From positions 19,334,488 to 19,398,487 of the forward strand of contig OZ029917.1 of the NCBI GenBank assembly GCA_964023275.1: DNA of 64,000 nt, written 5' to 3'. Shown here one piece after another: positions 10,720 to 47,115 of the stretch. Numbering within the stretch: the stretch's first letter is position 1; the number at the start of each line of letters is the position of its first letter. The notes beneath the pieces were generated by a model. That model did no database searches, was not told the origin of the DNA, and saw nothing but the letters and a program-made list of their open reading frames with translations. The stretch comes from Norana najaformis. Taxonomy: Eukaryota; Annelida; Clitellata; Crassiclitellata; Hormogastridae. Position numbers and translations under genes: made by a program.

Positions 10720-12480
10720 CTTGACTAGATTTAACTCTGACTGACTAGTTGTCATAATTTTTTAGGAATTAGTTAAGAATGATTAGATTTAGTGTAATCT
10801 TAAGCCGGCCAGCAATAGCATAAGTAAATAGTTAAACAGAGAAGGCCAGTTTAGCTAATTTATAAATATTAAGTAGGTTTTACTAGGTTTTTGCTGTGTA
10901 TTGACTAAGCACGCCCATTGAAATCCGTTGTTCAGCGAGGCCAGTTTTAACCGTGACAAAGCGAATTTGAAAGGCAGCCATAGTTCGCCAAACGATCGGT
11001 CTAGCTGTTGAAACTGCATGGCCGAGCATGACAGTGAAGAATTTGAACATTCTGACATCATCCAGCAGACGATCTTTTGCAAAGGACTTAAGCGTGAAAC
11101 GGTTGAAATTCGGGAGTCTTACGAAAAGTAGCTGTTTGGGACGCCTTGTAATTCTCAAAGTTTGAGTCAATTCGGTCGATTTGACTGTACTAAGTCGCCG
11201 TTTAAGACGAGGGGAAGTGAAGTCTTGGCTGCAAGAAGCAGTGTAAACACTTACCGAACGAAGTGTGTCGAGATTAATGCTGAAATCGGACGATGCAGAT
11301 TTGTCGCGAGCTATAACGAACTGAAGGAACTTAGATCGTCGTATCTGAACGGGCCTTTGATCGCGAAACTGTGGACTAACTCATCACCGAGTTTGGTCGT
11401 CGAACTGTGGAACTTTCGATCGAAAATTCGTCGAAAGAACAGAATAACTACTTGTCTATCAAGTGGTAATCCAACGTGGTATTGAGCGATCGCCATATTG
11501 TCCTCTTTACGTGGAAGGACTCTGAGAAAACCGCACTGAGGCGTGAAAGGTGGAAACATATCCATTCTTCTGTTGAAGGACTTTGGTGGAAACTGAAATG
11601 GAGAATCTAATCTTGGGGAAGGGAGGTTAATTTTATGACATCCTTAGCATAAATAATTTGCTGGCCTTTTAAGTAAGGTAGTTAAATCGTTTCATTATAT
11701 GAATTTAATGAACTTGTTTTGACGAATTACATTGAATTGTTTTTAATAAAGCATTTGAAATAGACACATAAGGAGCCTACACTATAAACTGATGATAAGA
11801 GTAAATACTTGAGTAAGGTGTACTAAGGTGTACAATGTTTATAGCACGTGTGGGCTTAAGTATTTGAATAGCGCACTTAGACATCAAATTTGAATAAGTA
11901 AGTAATGTATCTAGATACAGAGAATTAGCTGCAGTGTGCTCAAGTTAACTCGAAGTCTTGAAGAGCTTATTTTATTAGCTAGTTCCAAGTAAACTTCTAT
12001 TTATCTATCAGTCAGTCAGTCAGACTGTCTCCTGTCCGTCTATCTGTCTATCTATTTATAGATATATGTAAACTGTCGGTGGGAGTAGAGCAATGACCAT
12101 ACTCCCTCATGTGCTGAAGTCGCTAACACTTCATGCCCATGTCTGCCTCTTGACAAAGGCTAAAGTGACACCTGTTCTTCTCTTCCGTGTAGTGCATATG
12201 AATGCATTCATGCAACGGCGTAGTGCACATTTGCTTTCGGAACGTTTTAAAGTGTCCACGCATAAGCCTACAATTCTGTTCTTTAAAAGATGGGCTAAAC
12301 TTCATCTCATATTTTTAAAATGTGATCCTTAGAGCCACTTAAACACTTTCAAACAGGGCTTTGCATAAGATTCACATGGAGTTTGCCCCAGACCCCATCT
12401 GGCCCTCCTACCTTCTGGATCCGTCACTACTAGCCACGCTGCTATAAACAGGCCAACGACAGGGATAGTATAATCTGCCA
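10720..12480. other. no gene recognised
   Basis: Opposed frames at 10883-11170 (-), 11162-11485 (+) and 11311-11565 (-) resemble no family. A CAGT/TCTA microsatellite lies at 12005-12062. Confidence 0.5.
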
Positions 12481-13100
12481 ATAACCAGTGGCGGAAACCA
12501 CGGGTGGGGACAAAGAAGGACTGTGTCCTACACGATGGCTTGTGAGGGTTAAAGGACTTCTTTCACTTGTGACTCTTCAGTTTTGGAATGTCTGGATGAA
12601 ATGTCGCATGATGCAGTAGCATCTTCCAACGTGGCAGCTCACGCGTCAGGTTCATATGTAAGTCTGCAGAAAGGAAATATGCTGTTTGGATTAAAGATGT
12701 CTTGAAAAATTTTGGATATAGTGCTGGGCTTTGTGCCTATAAGGCACTTGAAAGCGTTCTACTTTCTGGCATTATTGATGAGCATGTACTATCCCCATAC
12801 GAGGATGTGTGTATAAGTGATCTTGAGTGAGTTGGCATTATTGATGAGGTTGTGGTATCCCCATACAAAGAGTTTTGCATAAGTAATCTTCAACTACAGA
12901 TGCCATTATTTCTTAGAAAACGTCCAACGAAACCTGTCAAAGAGACAGCCTCAATAATACAGGATATGGTCCCTGAACTTTGAGGCGAATTTTCTTAGAT
13001 AGAGAAGCTTTTCTGTTTACTAGTGGTATGTCCTGCGTCTTCTGCAGAAGCAGAAAGACGTTTTAGTACTCTCAGAAGTCTCAAGACGTGGATAAGAAGC
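12480..13100 (+). pseudogene. hAT transposase C-terminal remnant
   Basis: The end encodes PASSAEAERRFSTLRSLKTW (13027-13090), the signature of the hAT C-terminal dimerisation domain. Upstream frames are broken. A 59-bp segment (GGCATTATTGATGAG...) is tandemly duplicated at 12772-12890. Confidence 0.75.
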
Positions 13101-13270
13101 AGAGATGCTGTACTTGGTACTTGTACTCGAGTACAGCTCGAGTTCAGTTTTGAAGCACTTGTACTCGTATTCGTACTTGAGACTAAAGTACTTGTACTCG
13201 TACTTGAGACCTAAGTACTTGTACTCGTACTCGTACCTGAGGCAAAAGTACCTGCCTACAACTACAGTAA
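13100..13270 (+). mobile_element. hAT terminal region with TACTTGTACTCG subterminal repeats
   Basis: Starts CAGAGATGCTGTACTTGG, the same end as the hAT element at 55854, followed by a three-fold TACTTGTACTCGTACTTGAG repeat. It interrupts the older hAT remnant exactly at 13100. No opposite end was found nearby. Confidence 0.6.
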
Positions 13271-13536
13271 TGTGTTCTCGAACTGGGTTTAGGTTCATTT
13301 TTTTTTATTTTGAGTACAGATATGACTCTGTCTTATGTGAATGAGGCACATGCATTGTTCGGTATCACGTCAAGCTTCTTTGACAGTGGTGTCGCAGGTG
13401 CAGAAACTTCTAAATCTGGCAAACTATTCACAATTATGGTTACAGCAACAGAAACTTCCGCGGTCGCCGGATGGGCAACGTCTTGAGGATGGCCTTTACC
13501 CGGAACAGGATTCATTTCTTTAACAGCAATAGTCAT

Positions 13537-13731
13537 TCCCTTCCTGCGTGCCTTCTTTACTACGGACTTTCTCGAAACCCTGTCTCTCGGCTTGACTTTT
13601 GTATCTTGACCAGGAACCGAACCTTTTTGCCTATCGATTTTGTTTTGACTGAACGCCTGTAAATAGGCTGGTCCCCGCGTCGCCGCTTTCGTTGGGCGCT
13701 GTAGAAATCTCTGAATTACGATTACGATTAA
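13537..13731 (+). mobile_element. LINE 3' end with TTACGA tail, copy 3
   Basis: Only the 3' part: GGAACCGAACC, TGCCTATCGATTTTGTTTTG, CTTTCGTTGGGCGCTGTAG, then ATTACGATTACGATTA. Plus strand, strongly 5' truncated. Confidence 0.7.
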
Positions 13732-14382
13732 CCATCACTCTACATCTCGTAACTCTTCCGCTACCGCCAATATTCTGAGACACCAGTCGTTTTCTTAATT
13801 CCTGGACCAGGGGGTCTTACGACGAGCCTCTGCGTCTTTCCGCCTTAGGCACATGGATTTCGGGGAACGCATCTCCCCACCATCACCTGTCTCTCGTTCC
13901 ATCTTCGTGTGTGGGACTCCCAGCCTCATATGTATATGTACCATGAACACAACTTAGGCGGTTAGTTTACGTACCCATTGTTTGTGTGTTGGCAATTATC
14001 GACCAACACAGTAAGAAATTCTGCTTTGGGAGATAGGATACCCCTATGGAACTCTGTGACCGCGAAAATCCTCTTTCTACCCGTCACTATGTACACACAG
14101 AACTTCGTCCGGACTTACGCATGAGGGGACCTTTCCCCGCACTGTCAGTCCTGCGATCAGTGTGTGGCGACAAGCATATAGATGAGTCGGTATTTACTGT
14201 CTCTACTTTGGTATCATCGGGGTAACCGACCCAGACTATGATGTACCGGGTATTCTCTTGGTCTGCGTTAAGATCCGGTCTCTTATGTATCGGTGCTTCA
14301 CATGGTCTGCGTTAATATCCACGGTGTCTTCCCCTTATCTCTTCCTGCCGTTTGAATTTCGACAGAGTAATGCGGCCACGTC

Positions 14383-15025
14383 TTTCCCCAAGTTTTGCGC
14401 AACCTCTTCTCTTCCAACTATCCTGACTTAGACTATCTCGCGACTTCACGACAGGGTGGGCCCGAACCCTGTCGGTTCAACGGAATCAGCCAGAAATATC
14501 ATACAGGTTGTTTTGTTTCAGTTTCAACGTCTCAGGAGCGCACAGACCAGCTTTCTCCTACGGCAACTGCTACCCCTTAGATTCACATAGTCATGTTCCC
14601 CGAGCTTCGCACAACCTATATCATCCAACTATCGTGACTCATAGATCGTCTCGTGACTTCGCAACAGGGTGGGCCCAAGCCCTGCTGGACCAACGGGAGT
14701 CAATCAGAAATCAGACATATTGGTTCGTTTCGAAATCGGACAGACTGATTCTCAGAAGCACACTGACCAGTTTTCTCCTACTGGGTCAATGGGTTAGCTT
14801 CTGTAACTTCCCCACTCTTTTTACACAGATCTGCTCCATCTAACACTAGCGGAACTTCCCCGAGTTTTGCACAACCTCCGCCTTCTAACTATTGTGACTC
14901 AGAACGTCTCACGATCTAACATCAGGATGGGTCCCCGCCCGGTTGGATCCGCGGAGTCGACCAGGAATCAAAGCATTTAGTTTTGGCTGTGACTCGGAAA
15001 CGCACTGATCAGCCTTTTCCTGGAC
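14383..15025 (+). repeat. three-unit satellite-like tandem repeat
   Basis: Units start TTCCCCAAGTTTTGCGCAAC (14383), CCCCGAGCTTCGCACAACC (14597) and TCCCCGAGTTTTGCACAACC (14857). Each then has CAACTAT.GTGACT, CAGG.TGGG.CC, a CCAGAAAT/TCAGAAAT block and AC..ACCAG.TTT.TCCTAC. Units are about 215-260 bp and well diverged. No coding meaning was seen. Confidence 0.7.
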
Positions 15026-15029
15026 TCCT

Positions 15030-18000
15030 CTCTCGTCCGTCCGTACATTTGTATCGTAAGCGGGACTGTGTCAAACACGGAATTTTTCGGACATCACCCT
15101 CGTCCGTATATTTGCATACGAATGTGTTTGCTCAATAGAGAACGCGCTGAATATCACTGACCCAATGATATCAAAAAAGCTTTGACTCGTGTATGTTAAG
15201 GCTCGCAACCATCCTTCACGACAAAGGTTGAGCATCACACGATCACCTTTATTCAACTCATCTGCCCTGTATCTTGCATATAAAGAGGCTAGCCTAAAAT
15301 ACAGAAATAAAAGTGCCTTAAAGTAACCGATTACGTGCCATATAAAGAACATTTAAGAACCTATAAACAACGGGAATCTTTTATGTTCATTATTTATAAC
15401 GCAAAAAATTCAAAAAGTAGCCCAAAGTTATGATTTTCGCCTGTGGCAATAACCGAATGTAAAATCGATATACAGTAACTGCAACGAAGCGACTGATGGA
15501 CTTTAAACAGCCACAAGAGACGTCCGATCAACAAGCCACCTATTGCCTCATTGTCATGGATGGCCTGCCAACATTGCATTGACTTTGTCGGCATTTACTT
15601 TGATGTTTTACGATTATTACTGTCACTTCGGCTCTGTTGCTCTTTACATGCAATCACAAACCGTAAAGGTTTTTTACGTTAATTAAGCCTAAACAAGTCT
15701 AATAATAGCGGTACATTAAATGCTCTGCAAAACACCTTTAATGATAGTCACTAGCCCTTTGACAAAGTACAAACCAAACAGTAACTCAAATATGTGCTGC
15801 ATCAATGTGCACTAAATATACATGAAATAGGCCTACAGATAATAGGCCTAGTAAATAACAGTATTTTCATCTAATGTGGACAATTACAGTAGCTTATTAT
15901 AAGTACTTTATTGAATCACATTATAATTACAAATCGCTAAATTACAATTTACAATTATAATTACAAATCGCTGTCAGATAAACAAATTACAGATAGGTGA
16001 ATTTAGGCCCTATGTATAGGTTTGCACATAACTTAAGTACTTCCTTCTGCCTTCTCTGGTTGTTTTTCATCCAACTTTGAGTACCACACTTATAATACCA
16101 ATTCAAAGTATAATTATCATAGAAGTTATGCCCGTTCAAACACCCCTTTATTTTCTATTAAATGCGCTAGTCCTTCTTTATGAAACAATTTGCCTTACGA
16201 CATTCGTACTCTGCCCAATATAAAATTATTTTAAAAGATTGTATACGCGCATATTTGAATGAACTCAATAAGTGAATTCATGTGAATTAATTCATTCTGT
16301 TAGTTGTTTTTTTGGTTCTTGTTACAAAGGTTCTGTTTGCTCAAGTCCAGTTGGACTATAGGCCTGTTAAGTTATTTGTCATTTCAAATAGCATTCCCTG
16401 TGACGTAGGCGTCCCTAATAAGCGGAACATAGTTCTTTCTGGGATTGCCTGTTGTATTGTGGAGCAATAAAAATGAAATGAAATAACTGACAGGTAATAT
16501 ATATATATATATAATCTATATATACTTCTTGTACAGCCTGATGATGATGGTGGTGGATGAAGATGATACACTGTACTGCCTTCGAAACTCTGGGCCACTC
16601 GCAACACTTTCTCTCTGCCAAAACTTGACGAGACTTAGCCAACCCAGACATTTAATTTCTACGAAGCTCTTTTTTGTAAGACCCGCGGGATTATAAGCAG
16701 GCTACCTCGGATCATTAAAAATAATAACAAGACGAAATATCCCAGATAGTGCGATTCTCCATAATTGTTGCATTAAAGAGCTCTGTCTAATCTGCCCTTC
16801 TAACAACGGGACCATGTAGGAGCGTGATTTTGTATCTCCTAGACGGCTTTTCACGTGTCGCGTTAGTCTTCAACCTGATTGAAAGAGTAGCAAGAGCCGT
16901 TCGGTGATCCAAGTCCCACTCCAGTCTGCGCAAGACTGTAATTGCCCTCCACCTGGTGTTAATTATGATGCGATCGATCTACTCTTTCGTGCTGCCATCG
17001 TTTGAGAACCATTTAGGCCTATACCGATGGATATTTCGCCTTTGAAACCATGAGCCAGGTGCATGTAGTCTACTTGTAACAAAGAACACCAGTAAACTTT
17101 CCGCGTTGTTGCTGGAAATTCCTTTGCCACAGAGGCAGACCACGTAATATGGAGTTTCAATCGAACCCAGACTGTTTGCAGTAGATGGTGCCACCACCCA
17201 TCACTCCTCGCCCTGCTTATTTCGCAGCTAACCTCTTTCCTGGAGGCCATTCCACTACCCGTCACATGTGGACGCGCTGGGCTAAGGCACAGCTTTGCCA
17301 CCTTCCCAGATGCATTACTGACTGTAGCACCAATATTTACAAACACACATCATTATCTGCCATACTATTGTCAGTTTCTCATCTTATAAACAGCTTCATG
17401 CTCTCTCAAAACTGTCTGTGGACCAGAATTTTCTAAAGCAACGAGTTTTTCTCGACAAAGATTACATAATAATGACACTGTCAATGGAATAGATTCTGAA
17501 CCCATCCATGTAACAATTAATTGAAGGGCTGATTTCTTAACTGGCTGATGCACTTTTTCTTTTTCCAGGAATCTACTTTGCAAAAAGAAAAAGGGAGAGT
17601 GAGAACAGGGCACCATACAGGGAAAGAGGAAGGACGAATGAAGGGAATCAGAAGGGATGAAATAGGGGAGGGAGGGAGAAGGATGGATAGAAAAGGGAAG
17701 ATATTTCCACCTTCGGCAATGTTTCTGATTTTCTGAATTGGCGTTTCTGAAAGCGTTTCAAATTCAAGTCAACCTTTCAGCCAACTGAAATGATGTCATC
17801 AGCCAATTTGGCTTGCAAGGAAGTTTGCCAGGCTGTTATAGGGCAAAAATTAACTTGGGTTTGGATGAAAGGCAGATATGGTCTTGGGTGAAAATTCTAA
17901 TATTTCATTTTAATATTTCTATTTTTTTCTTGAAAATAATACTCCAAGCACCTAATGATTTGGCAGAATACTAATTCAAAATAGATTAATGGAACACCGT

Positions 18001-18780
18001 TAAATAATAATGCAAAAGGCATTAACCACTGGTGCTTATCATGCAATTACTTGTGTCACTGACTGAAGAATTGTTAGCAAAGTTGCACTACATTAATGTT
18101 GAAATAAACAAAATGCAACTTGTTACTGAAAAAGGTAGGGCAAAAGACCTATGGCAGAAGCATATACACGTAACAGGGAATAAGAATCCCAGTAGGGGGA
18201 CAGTCTGAACTGGTGAGGGGGGAAGTTTCTTCCCTGCTCTAACCAACAAATTGCACCTGACATGTACAACACAAGAACACACATGCAGTTTCAGCAGCTA
18301 GGATTGTAAATTAACTCTCTTTGTGTACAACCAAGATGCTGACGTGGTTGTACACAGACAATGTCAGTATTAACTTGTTCATTAGAACAGCGATAGCACC
18401 GATCTCTGCCAGTCTGAAATTTTACCTGACAAGGCCATTTCTTTGACCATATCATGTATGCTCCTGAAGACGTGGACCAACACAGATCCCTGAAGGCCAC
18501 AATTAAATAACAAGCCACCAAGACTGGAGAAGATAATGCAATCGAGCTAGGACCACATGGATTAGAATCATGGAGGATTTGACATTCCTGAATAAAGCCC
18601 TTCATACAGCATGGAAGAAGTCCCAGGACAGGACAGTTTAACACCAGATTGTTGACATGGCTATGCTCATTTGAGCTCATAACAAGACAGAAACACATGA
18701 CAACAACATTTTAACTTATTATAAAATAAATGAGACTTCAAGTGAAGTGTCCACGATAAAAGTTGTCATTATATCTGTCC
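15030..18780. other. no gene recognised
   Basis: Frames at 15071-15352 (-), 16963-17346 (-) and 18291-18698 (-) were read and show no domain. A short (TA)n run is at 16497-16513. Exons of an unknown gene cannot be excluded. Confidence 0.45.
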
Positions 18781-19547
18781 AATGCCACATGAATCTTTTG
18801 CTAGACTTTTTTCAAGCAAAAGTCACTTTATGAATTGGTTGGTTTGATCTAGCAACAAATTTAGGCTAAGCTGATGAGCAATGACATCAGAAGCCAGGTC
18901 AAAAGTTGCATAGCAGTTTCAGATAATTCAGAAAATTGCTAGTTAATTTTACTTTCAGATTAATTTTAGTCCTTAACTTATTAAAAACCTCGCAGTAGTA
19001 ATGCAATTGGCAAACTTATAGTATCGGGGACTGCTCTAGTTTGGGCTACTAGGGGAAATGCTTTCGGCCTGGCTTCTGCCTACTGATTGGTTGTAGTTTC
19101 CGCTAAGATGACTCTCTGAGCTAAATACTTTTTGCAAAGATGGATTAAACGTTATTTAACACTTACAAAGCTGAATTAACCCTAACTTTTACCCTAATCC
19201 TTTTTAACAGCATGCAATAGAATCCATGTTTATTTACTTCAATCATTGATGGGACACTTACAAAAGCTATGCCTATAATTAACATCACTGCAGCAGTCAA
19301 CGCTGAAAAGCAACGGCCAAAACAGAGTAGTCCCTGATACTATAAGTATGCCTGCAATCTCCAGAAAGTATGTCACCTACACAAGTAATATAACCACATA
19401 TTAGTTATGTCAAAAAGCACATGAATCTTCCATCAATGCATATGTTGATAATGTCAGCCACTTTAAGAATTGTTCAGTATTTAAGTTCGCAATGCATTTC
19501 AAGTCATCATGATAAGTTTAAAAATCAGATGCCAGATCCTAAGTTGC

Positions 19548-19675
19548 AATTCATTTTACTATTCAAAGTTTATTACATAACACATCTGTAAAATGCATGC
19601 CACGTTTGTCTAACAAAAGCCAAAAGCTTCTACCAAATCCATTTTAGTAAGAGCTTTTATATTAGTCAGTAATTA
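19548..19675 (+). repeat. dispersed repeat, copy 2
   Basis: Same blocks as 10440-10570. Beside it, at 19500-19550 and 19690-19745, a GTTGCAATTCAT/CAGATC motif repeats roughly in tandem, and a related block is at 18865-18915. Confidence 0.6.
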
Positions 19676-20644
19676 CTCTAGCAACATATTTCAAGACATC
19701 CTGACAAGTAAAATGATCAGGTGTCAGATCGTTAGTTGCAATTCATACAAAATCCTAAAATATGTATCCAAATATTAAAGGAGACTAAATATTTGATTCC
19801 ATTATAAATTTTCTGTCATTTAGTAAATATCCAAGTTAACAATTTGCAAAAATATTGAGCTACGCCAAATTTCTTAATATATAAATATTAAATATGGTTA
19901 CACTAACGTCGAACACAATATGGAAACTACTTGCATTAATACACTGGACGTAACTTCTTGTATTAGTTTGTAGCTGATCTAGCAAAACATTTCTAACCAT
20001 TCCAACCACTGAACATTGTTAGAACGATGATCGATGCTTTTAAAAAAATTAGGCACTGTAATCTGTTGATCTTTTTAGATTATATACACAGTACGCCATC
20101 AGAATATCAAACATGCGCTAAAGCGTTCTATGACTGATCTACTGACTGATACTGTCCCGTATTAATATCGCAAGGCATCACGATGTGCACATCAGATAGA
20201 ATAACTGAAGTGTACGTTCTTAACTTGCTTTACACATAATGCCAAATTTACTTTAATACAATAAGGTTCCAATCAGTAAAACCAACGCTAAATTTGCGAA
20301 CATAATGGCAAGTAGCCGCCGAACTACAAACCCACCCCATTGATTCAACTGCATGCAAGTGAAAGAAAGTCGAGTTAACAAATTCCGCTTCCTGTTTCTA
20401 GTGTTTTTAGGCGAAGATTACAGAACCTAAAGAGCGGCTGATCAAGTTGAGTTATAAATTTGTATAACGCAATACTTTTGTTCCGCGTTAAAACCAATTA
20501 ATGTTACATTTACTTTTGAAAATATCACGAAATTTGGAAGCAAGGAATCTTTCGTTGTCAAATTTTACTGAAACTTTCTAAAGTGTTGAAACTTTGAACT
20601 GACGTTTGCATTCTTTTTTAATTAAACAAAGCACGCTACGAGAT

Positions 20645-20915
20645 ATAAATCGTAATCTTAATCCCGAGATTTCTACAGCGCCCAACGAATGCCACGCCAC
20701 GGCGACCAGCTTATTCACATTCGATGAGTCAAAACAATATCGGTAGGCAAAATGGTTCGGTTCCAGGTCAAGATCAAAAAGTCAGGCAAAGAGACAGCGT
20801 GGCAGCTACGATGGGTAATGTCTGGAATCGGAGCTGAAAGAGAAATAAGAGGAAGAAGGGGAATCGGGATAGGATCTGTGAAAGAGGAATGCTTTATGGT
20901 TTGTACATGCAAACT
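20645..20915 (-). mobile_element. LINE 3' end with TTACGA tail, copy 4
   Basis: Mirror image of copy 5. Tail at 20648-20665, then the reverse complement of the shared GGGCGCTGTAGAAATC and CTTATTCACA blocks, and the RT C-terminal block up to about 20905. Confidence 0.72.
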
Positions 20916-20974
20916 TGTTTTGTGAGCTAATTTATGAAAATGTTAGGGTGACTCGAGCGTAACTTTAAACTGCC

Positions 20975-21337
20975 CCACCACTCTGGAATAAACCCCCCCA
21001 GAACTGCGACAGTTTTCGGACCCATCGTACAAACTCACCGATGCTCCACCGCTTGCAGTTTCTGCTTCGGCCTTTCACTCAAAACTGAAAACATTCTTCT
21101 TCCACAGATCCTATCCTGACACCCCTTCTTCCTCTTATCTGCCCATGCTCTCCAGCCCCAAACATCATCCACCGTAGCTGCCACGCTGTCTCTCTCTGCC
21201 TGACTCTTGGATCTTGACCCGGAACCGAACCCTTTTGCCTATCGATTTTGTTTTGACTGAGCGCCTGTGAATAAGCTGGTCCCCGCGGCTTTCGTTGGGC
21301 GCTGTAGAAATCTTGGGATTACGATTACGATTAAAGT
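20975..21337 (+). mobile_element. LINE 3' end with TTACGA tail, copy 5 (longest)
   Basis: Opens near CTCTGGAATAAAC (LWNK of a LINE RT C-terminus), then FHSKLKTFFFHRSYPDTPSS, a 3' untranslated part, and TTACGATTACGATTA at 21318-21332. Together with copy 4 it makes an inverted pair separated by about 60 bp. Confidence 0.75.
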
Positions 21338-21369
21338 AAAGGCTGGGCAACGGAGTTCTAGCACTTGCC

Positions 21370-21610
21370 TAGTTAGCTACATCGGTAAATGTGTAAGGCA
21401 AGGAGCCTCTGTGCATGAGGGTTCCCGGTTTTCACGTTCCGATCGTGAATTGTTTCAGAAATTTAAATCTGTGGTTAGTACGGTATGTGCACGCGGACCT
21501 TAAGTGGCGTGGCGCCCACTCAAACAGGCAGCGGTGGTAAAGGATCTCACCCGATTAATTCATTGAAAAATGAGCAGGGTCGAGGCCATACGGTCGCTAT
21601 AGAAAACCGT
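21370..21610 (+). repeat. tRNA-related SINE family B
   Basis: tRNA-like head with GCATGAGGGTTCCCGG, a middle TTTAAATCT block, then GGCGCCCACTCAAACAGGCAGC and the 3' end GTCGAGGCCATACGGTCGC. Three more copies occur in the window. Confidence 0.72.
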
Positions 21611-21611
21611 T

Positions 21612-21905
21612 TACATTTACGTTTAATCGTAATCGTAAACTAGAGATTTCTACAACTTCCAATAAATGCTAAGTCGCAGAACCAGCTTATTCACAGGCGC
21701 TTAGTCAAAACAAAATCGGTAAGCATGAAGGGTCAGATTCGGTTCCATGTCAAGAATTAAGGGATAGGCAGACAGAGCAGTCAGACGGTTACGGCGGATG
21801 GTGTTGAATTATATAATTGGAGTGGCGAGAGAGATAAGGGGTAGAAAAGGACTCAGGATAGGATTTGTGGAAGAGGAGTGCTCGGTTTTAATTGAAAGGC
21901 TTATT
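21612..21905 (-). mobile_element. LINE 3' end with TTACGA tail, copy 6
   Basis: TAATCGTAATCGTAAAC at its left edge, then the same blocks as copies 1 and 4 in the same orientation. It lies directly after a SINE. Confidence 0.7.
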
Positions 21906-21947
21906 GGGCTTTATGTATCCTACATACGGCCCACATGTAAATGTAAA

Positions 21948-22110
21948 TGAACATGTTTTTCTTTAGCGACCCTATAATCTCGACGCTGCTCATTTTGCAA
22001 TGAATTTATCCGTTAAGATCCTTTACCATTGCTGCCCGTGTGAATGGGCGCCACGTCACTTAAAGTCCCCGTGTGCGGACTGTGTAATCCCCCGAGATTA
22101 AAATATATTG
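21948..22110 (-). repeat. SINE family B, 3' part
   Basis: Reverse complement of the family B 3' half: TTTAGCGACC, CTGCTCATTTT, CAATGAATTTATCCG, GCCCGTGTGAATGGGCGCC. Confidence 0.68.
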
Positions 22111-22567
22111 ACCGTAACTGTAACTGTACCTGAGAGCAGAGAATGCAATTTTTAAGAGTATAATAATTATGTGCTTTATTAAGCCAACAATATTCAGAGC
22201 GCACGTGATTGCAGCCGAGGCTTGTGGCAATTGCTAGTTTATGCTGCCGTGATGCGTAGCAGGGAACCAGCTCACGTTTCTGAGATACATGGACCGTCTT
22301 TCGAAGGAGAAGTTAAAGTTGAGTAAATTACGACTGGCTACTGGATAAACACGTTTTTGATTGAATTTCTTTGACAGAACTGCCACCGTTGTGGAATGTA
22401 TCAGGATATTTACGTGCAACCGTATTCCAGACGGGATTACTGATTGTTAAGAATTTTTCAGGTTGGGGCGTTGGTTATCGTCGTGTGTCGATTATAAGTC
22501 TGCTGTAAAATGACACAGCTCGTTAAGGGATATTCATGAGTGTCTTTGGCCGTGAAATCCATGAAAC
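22110..22567 (+). promoter_or_regulatory. par-3: region upstream of par-3 start (5' UTR or intron end)
   Basis: About 460 bp of unique sequence between a SINE and the start codon. No TATA box is visible and no convincing upstream exon could be chosen. It should contain the 5' UTR or the end of an intron in it. Placement is by position only. Confidence 0.3.
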
Positions 22568-45924
<23,357 letters not shown>

Positions 45925-46357
45925 TTCTGGATTATATGACTGGTGTGAATAACTAAGTGTGGTAACCAATGTTATATAAAAGTCTGAGAAGTTTCTGCAC
46001 TTTGGAGGATCTCATTTCCTAAGTTCTTGACTTCCAACAAGAGAATTAGTGTGGAAAATTGCAACATTTGGCAAAAATTTACCAAAGTTTACAGAATTGC
46101 ATGTGTGTTGTGTTGATATTTCACTTTTTGCAATTTGTATTTGGATGAAATATGTCTTTCAGTAATCCTATGGTGCTATACTCCTTGAAATACATTTTTA
46201 AACAACTTCACTTCCTTGAAATACATTTTTTAAACAACTTCATAGACTTGAATTTCATTTTAAAAGTCAAAAGAGTTTCCAAATGTCTTGCTAATTGTTT
46301 TTCTTTGAATTTGAACCATCATCTGCTTTGCATATTTTCTTGCTTCAGGAGATTTCT

Positions 46358-47115
46358 GTTGAAAATGCCGAGTCTGATGAGAAACAAGATTTTTGCAATA
46401 TTTGCAGCTGTAATAGATCTAATGCACAAGACAGATCAAAGACTTATAAGGTTGCAATTGATGTCATTTCGTGTTGAAATCTTTTGCTGTATCGGAGATG
46501 AGGTGCAAAGTGCAAATGGTTGTATGCTTCTATTTTAACTGAAGCCTAAGGAAAGATTTTGTTTTCTAAGAAGTTTTTTAGTCCCAAAGCATGTACACAT
46601 ATTAGCTATGCAACATGTACACATATTAGCTATTGTCAAGTGCTAAAATGCAACAAATGAAGCAAGTTTTTCAATGATTGAATGTTGCAAAACATGAAGA
46701 CATTGATAATAACTTTGTTACAGCTAAATTATAGTTGTTAGCATTGAGCTTTCAGGTCTGAATGCCAATATGTTTGTTTTGATAACATTTGACTATAGTT
46801 TAGTCTGTGTACTGTCTAAATACTTGATGCTGTGAATGAGTTTAAAGGAGTGCAATTGGTAATATTTATAATATGTTAGAATTTATTACAGCATGCTGAT
46901 TATCCATTATTGTTTTTGGTAAGTTGACTTGTAAAATATGATCAAATTCAGAAGTGTGTTTTCATGTAATGTATCACACATTTTCTTGTGGTACCAATTA
47001 CATGAAAGGCAATTTTTGCAGCTGTAATAGTTCTAATGCACAAGACAGATCAAAGACTTGTAAGATTGCAGTTGATATCATATCATTTGTATGCTGAAAA
47101 TGTCTGACTCTGAGT
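46358..47115 (+). repeat. direct repeat pair in par-3 3' region
   Basis: GCAGCTGTAATAGATCTAAT / GCAGCTGTAATAGTTCTAAT and CACAAGACAGATCAAAGACT occur at 46402 and 47018 with about 75 bp of similarity. A GAAAATG(C/T)C(G/T)(A/G)(G/C)TCTGA motif precedes the first copy and follows the second, as in a tandem array later broken apart. Confidence 0.65.

Noticed and set aside
11162-11485. 107-residue plus frame and overlapping minus frames
   Set aside because: Two strands open over the same DNA, no family resemblance or splice context.
18291-18698. 135-residue minus-strand open frame
   Set aside because: Cys-rich by chance, no domain, no convincing splice sites, no homologue recognised.
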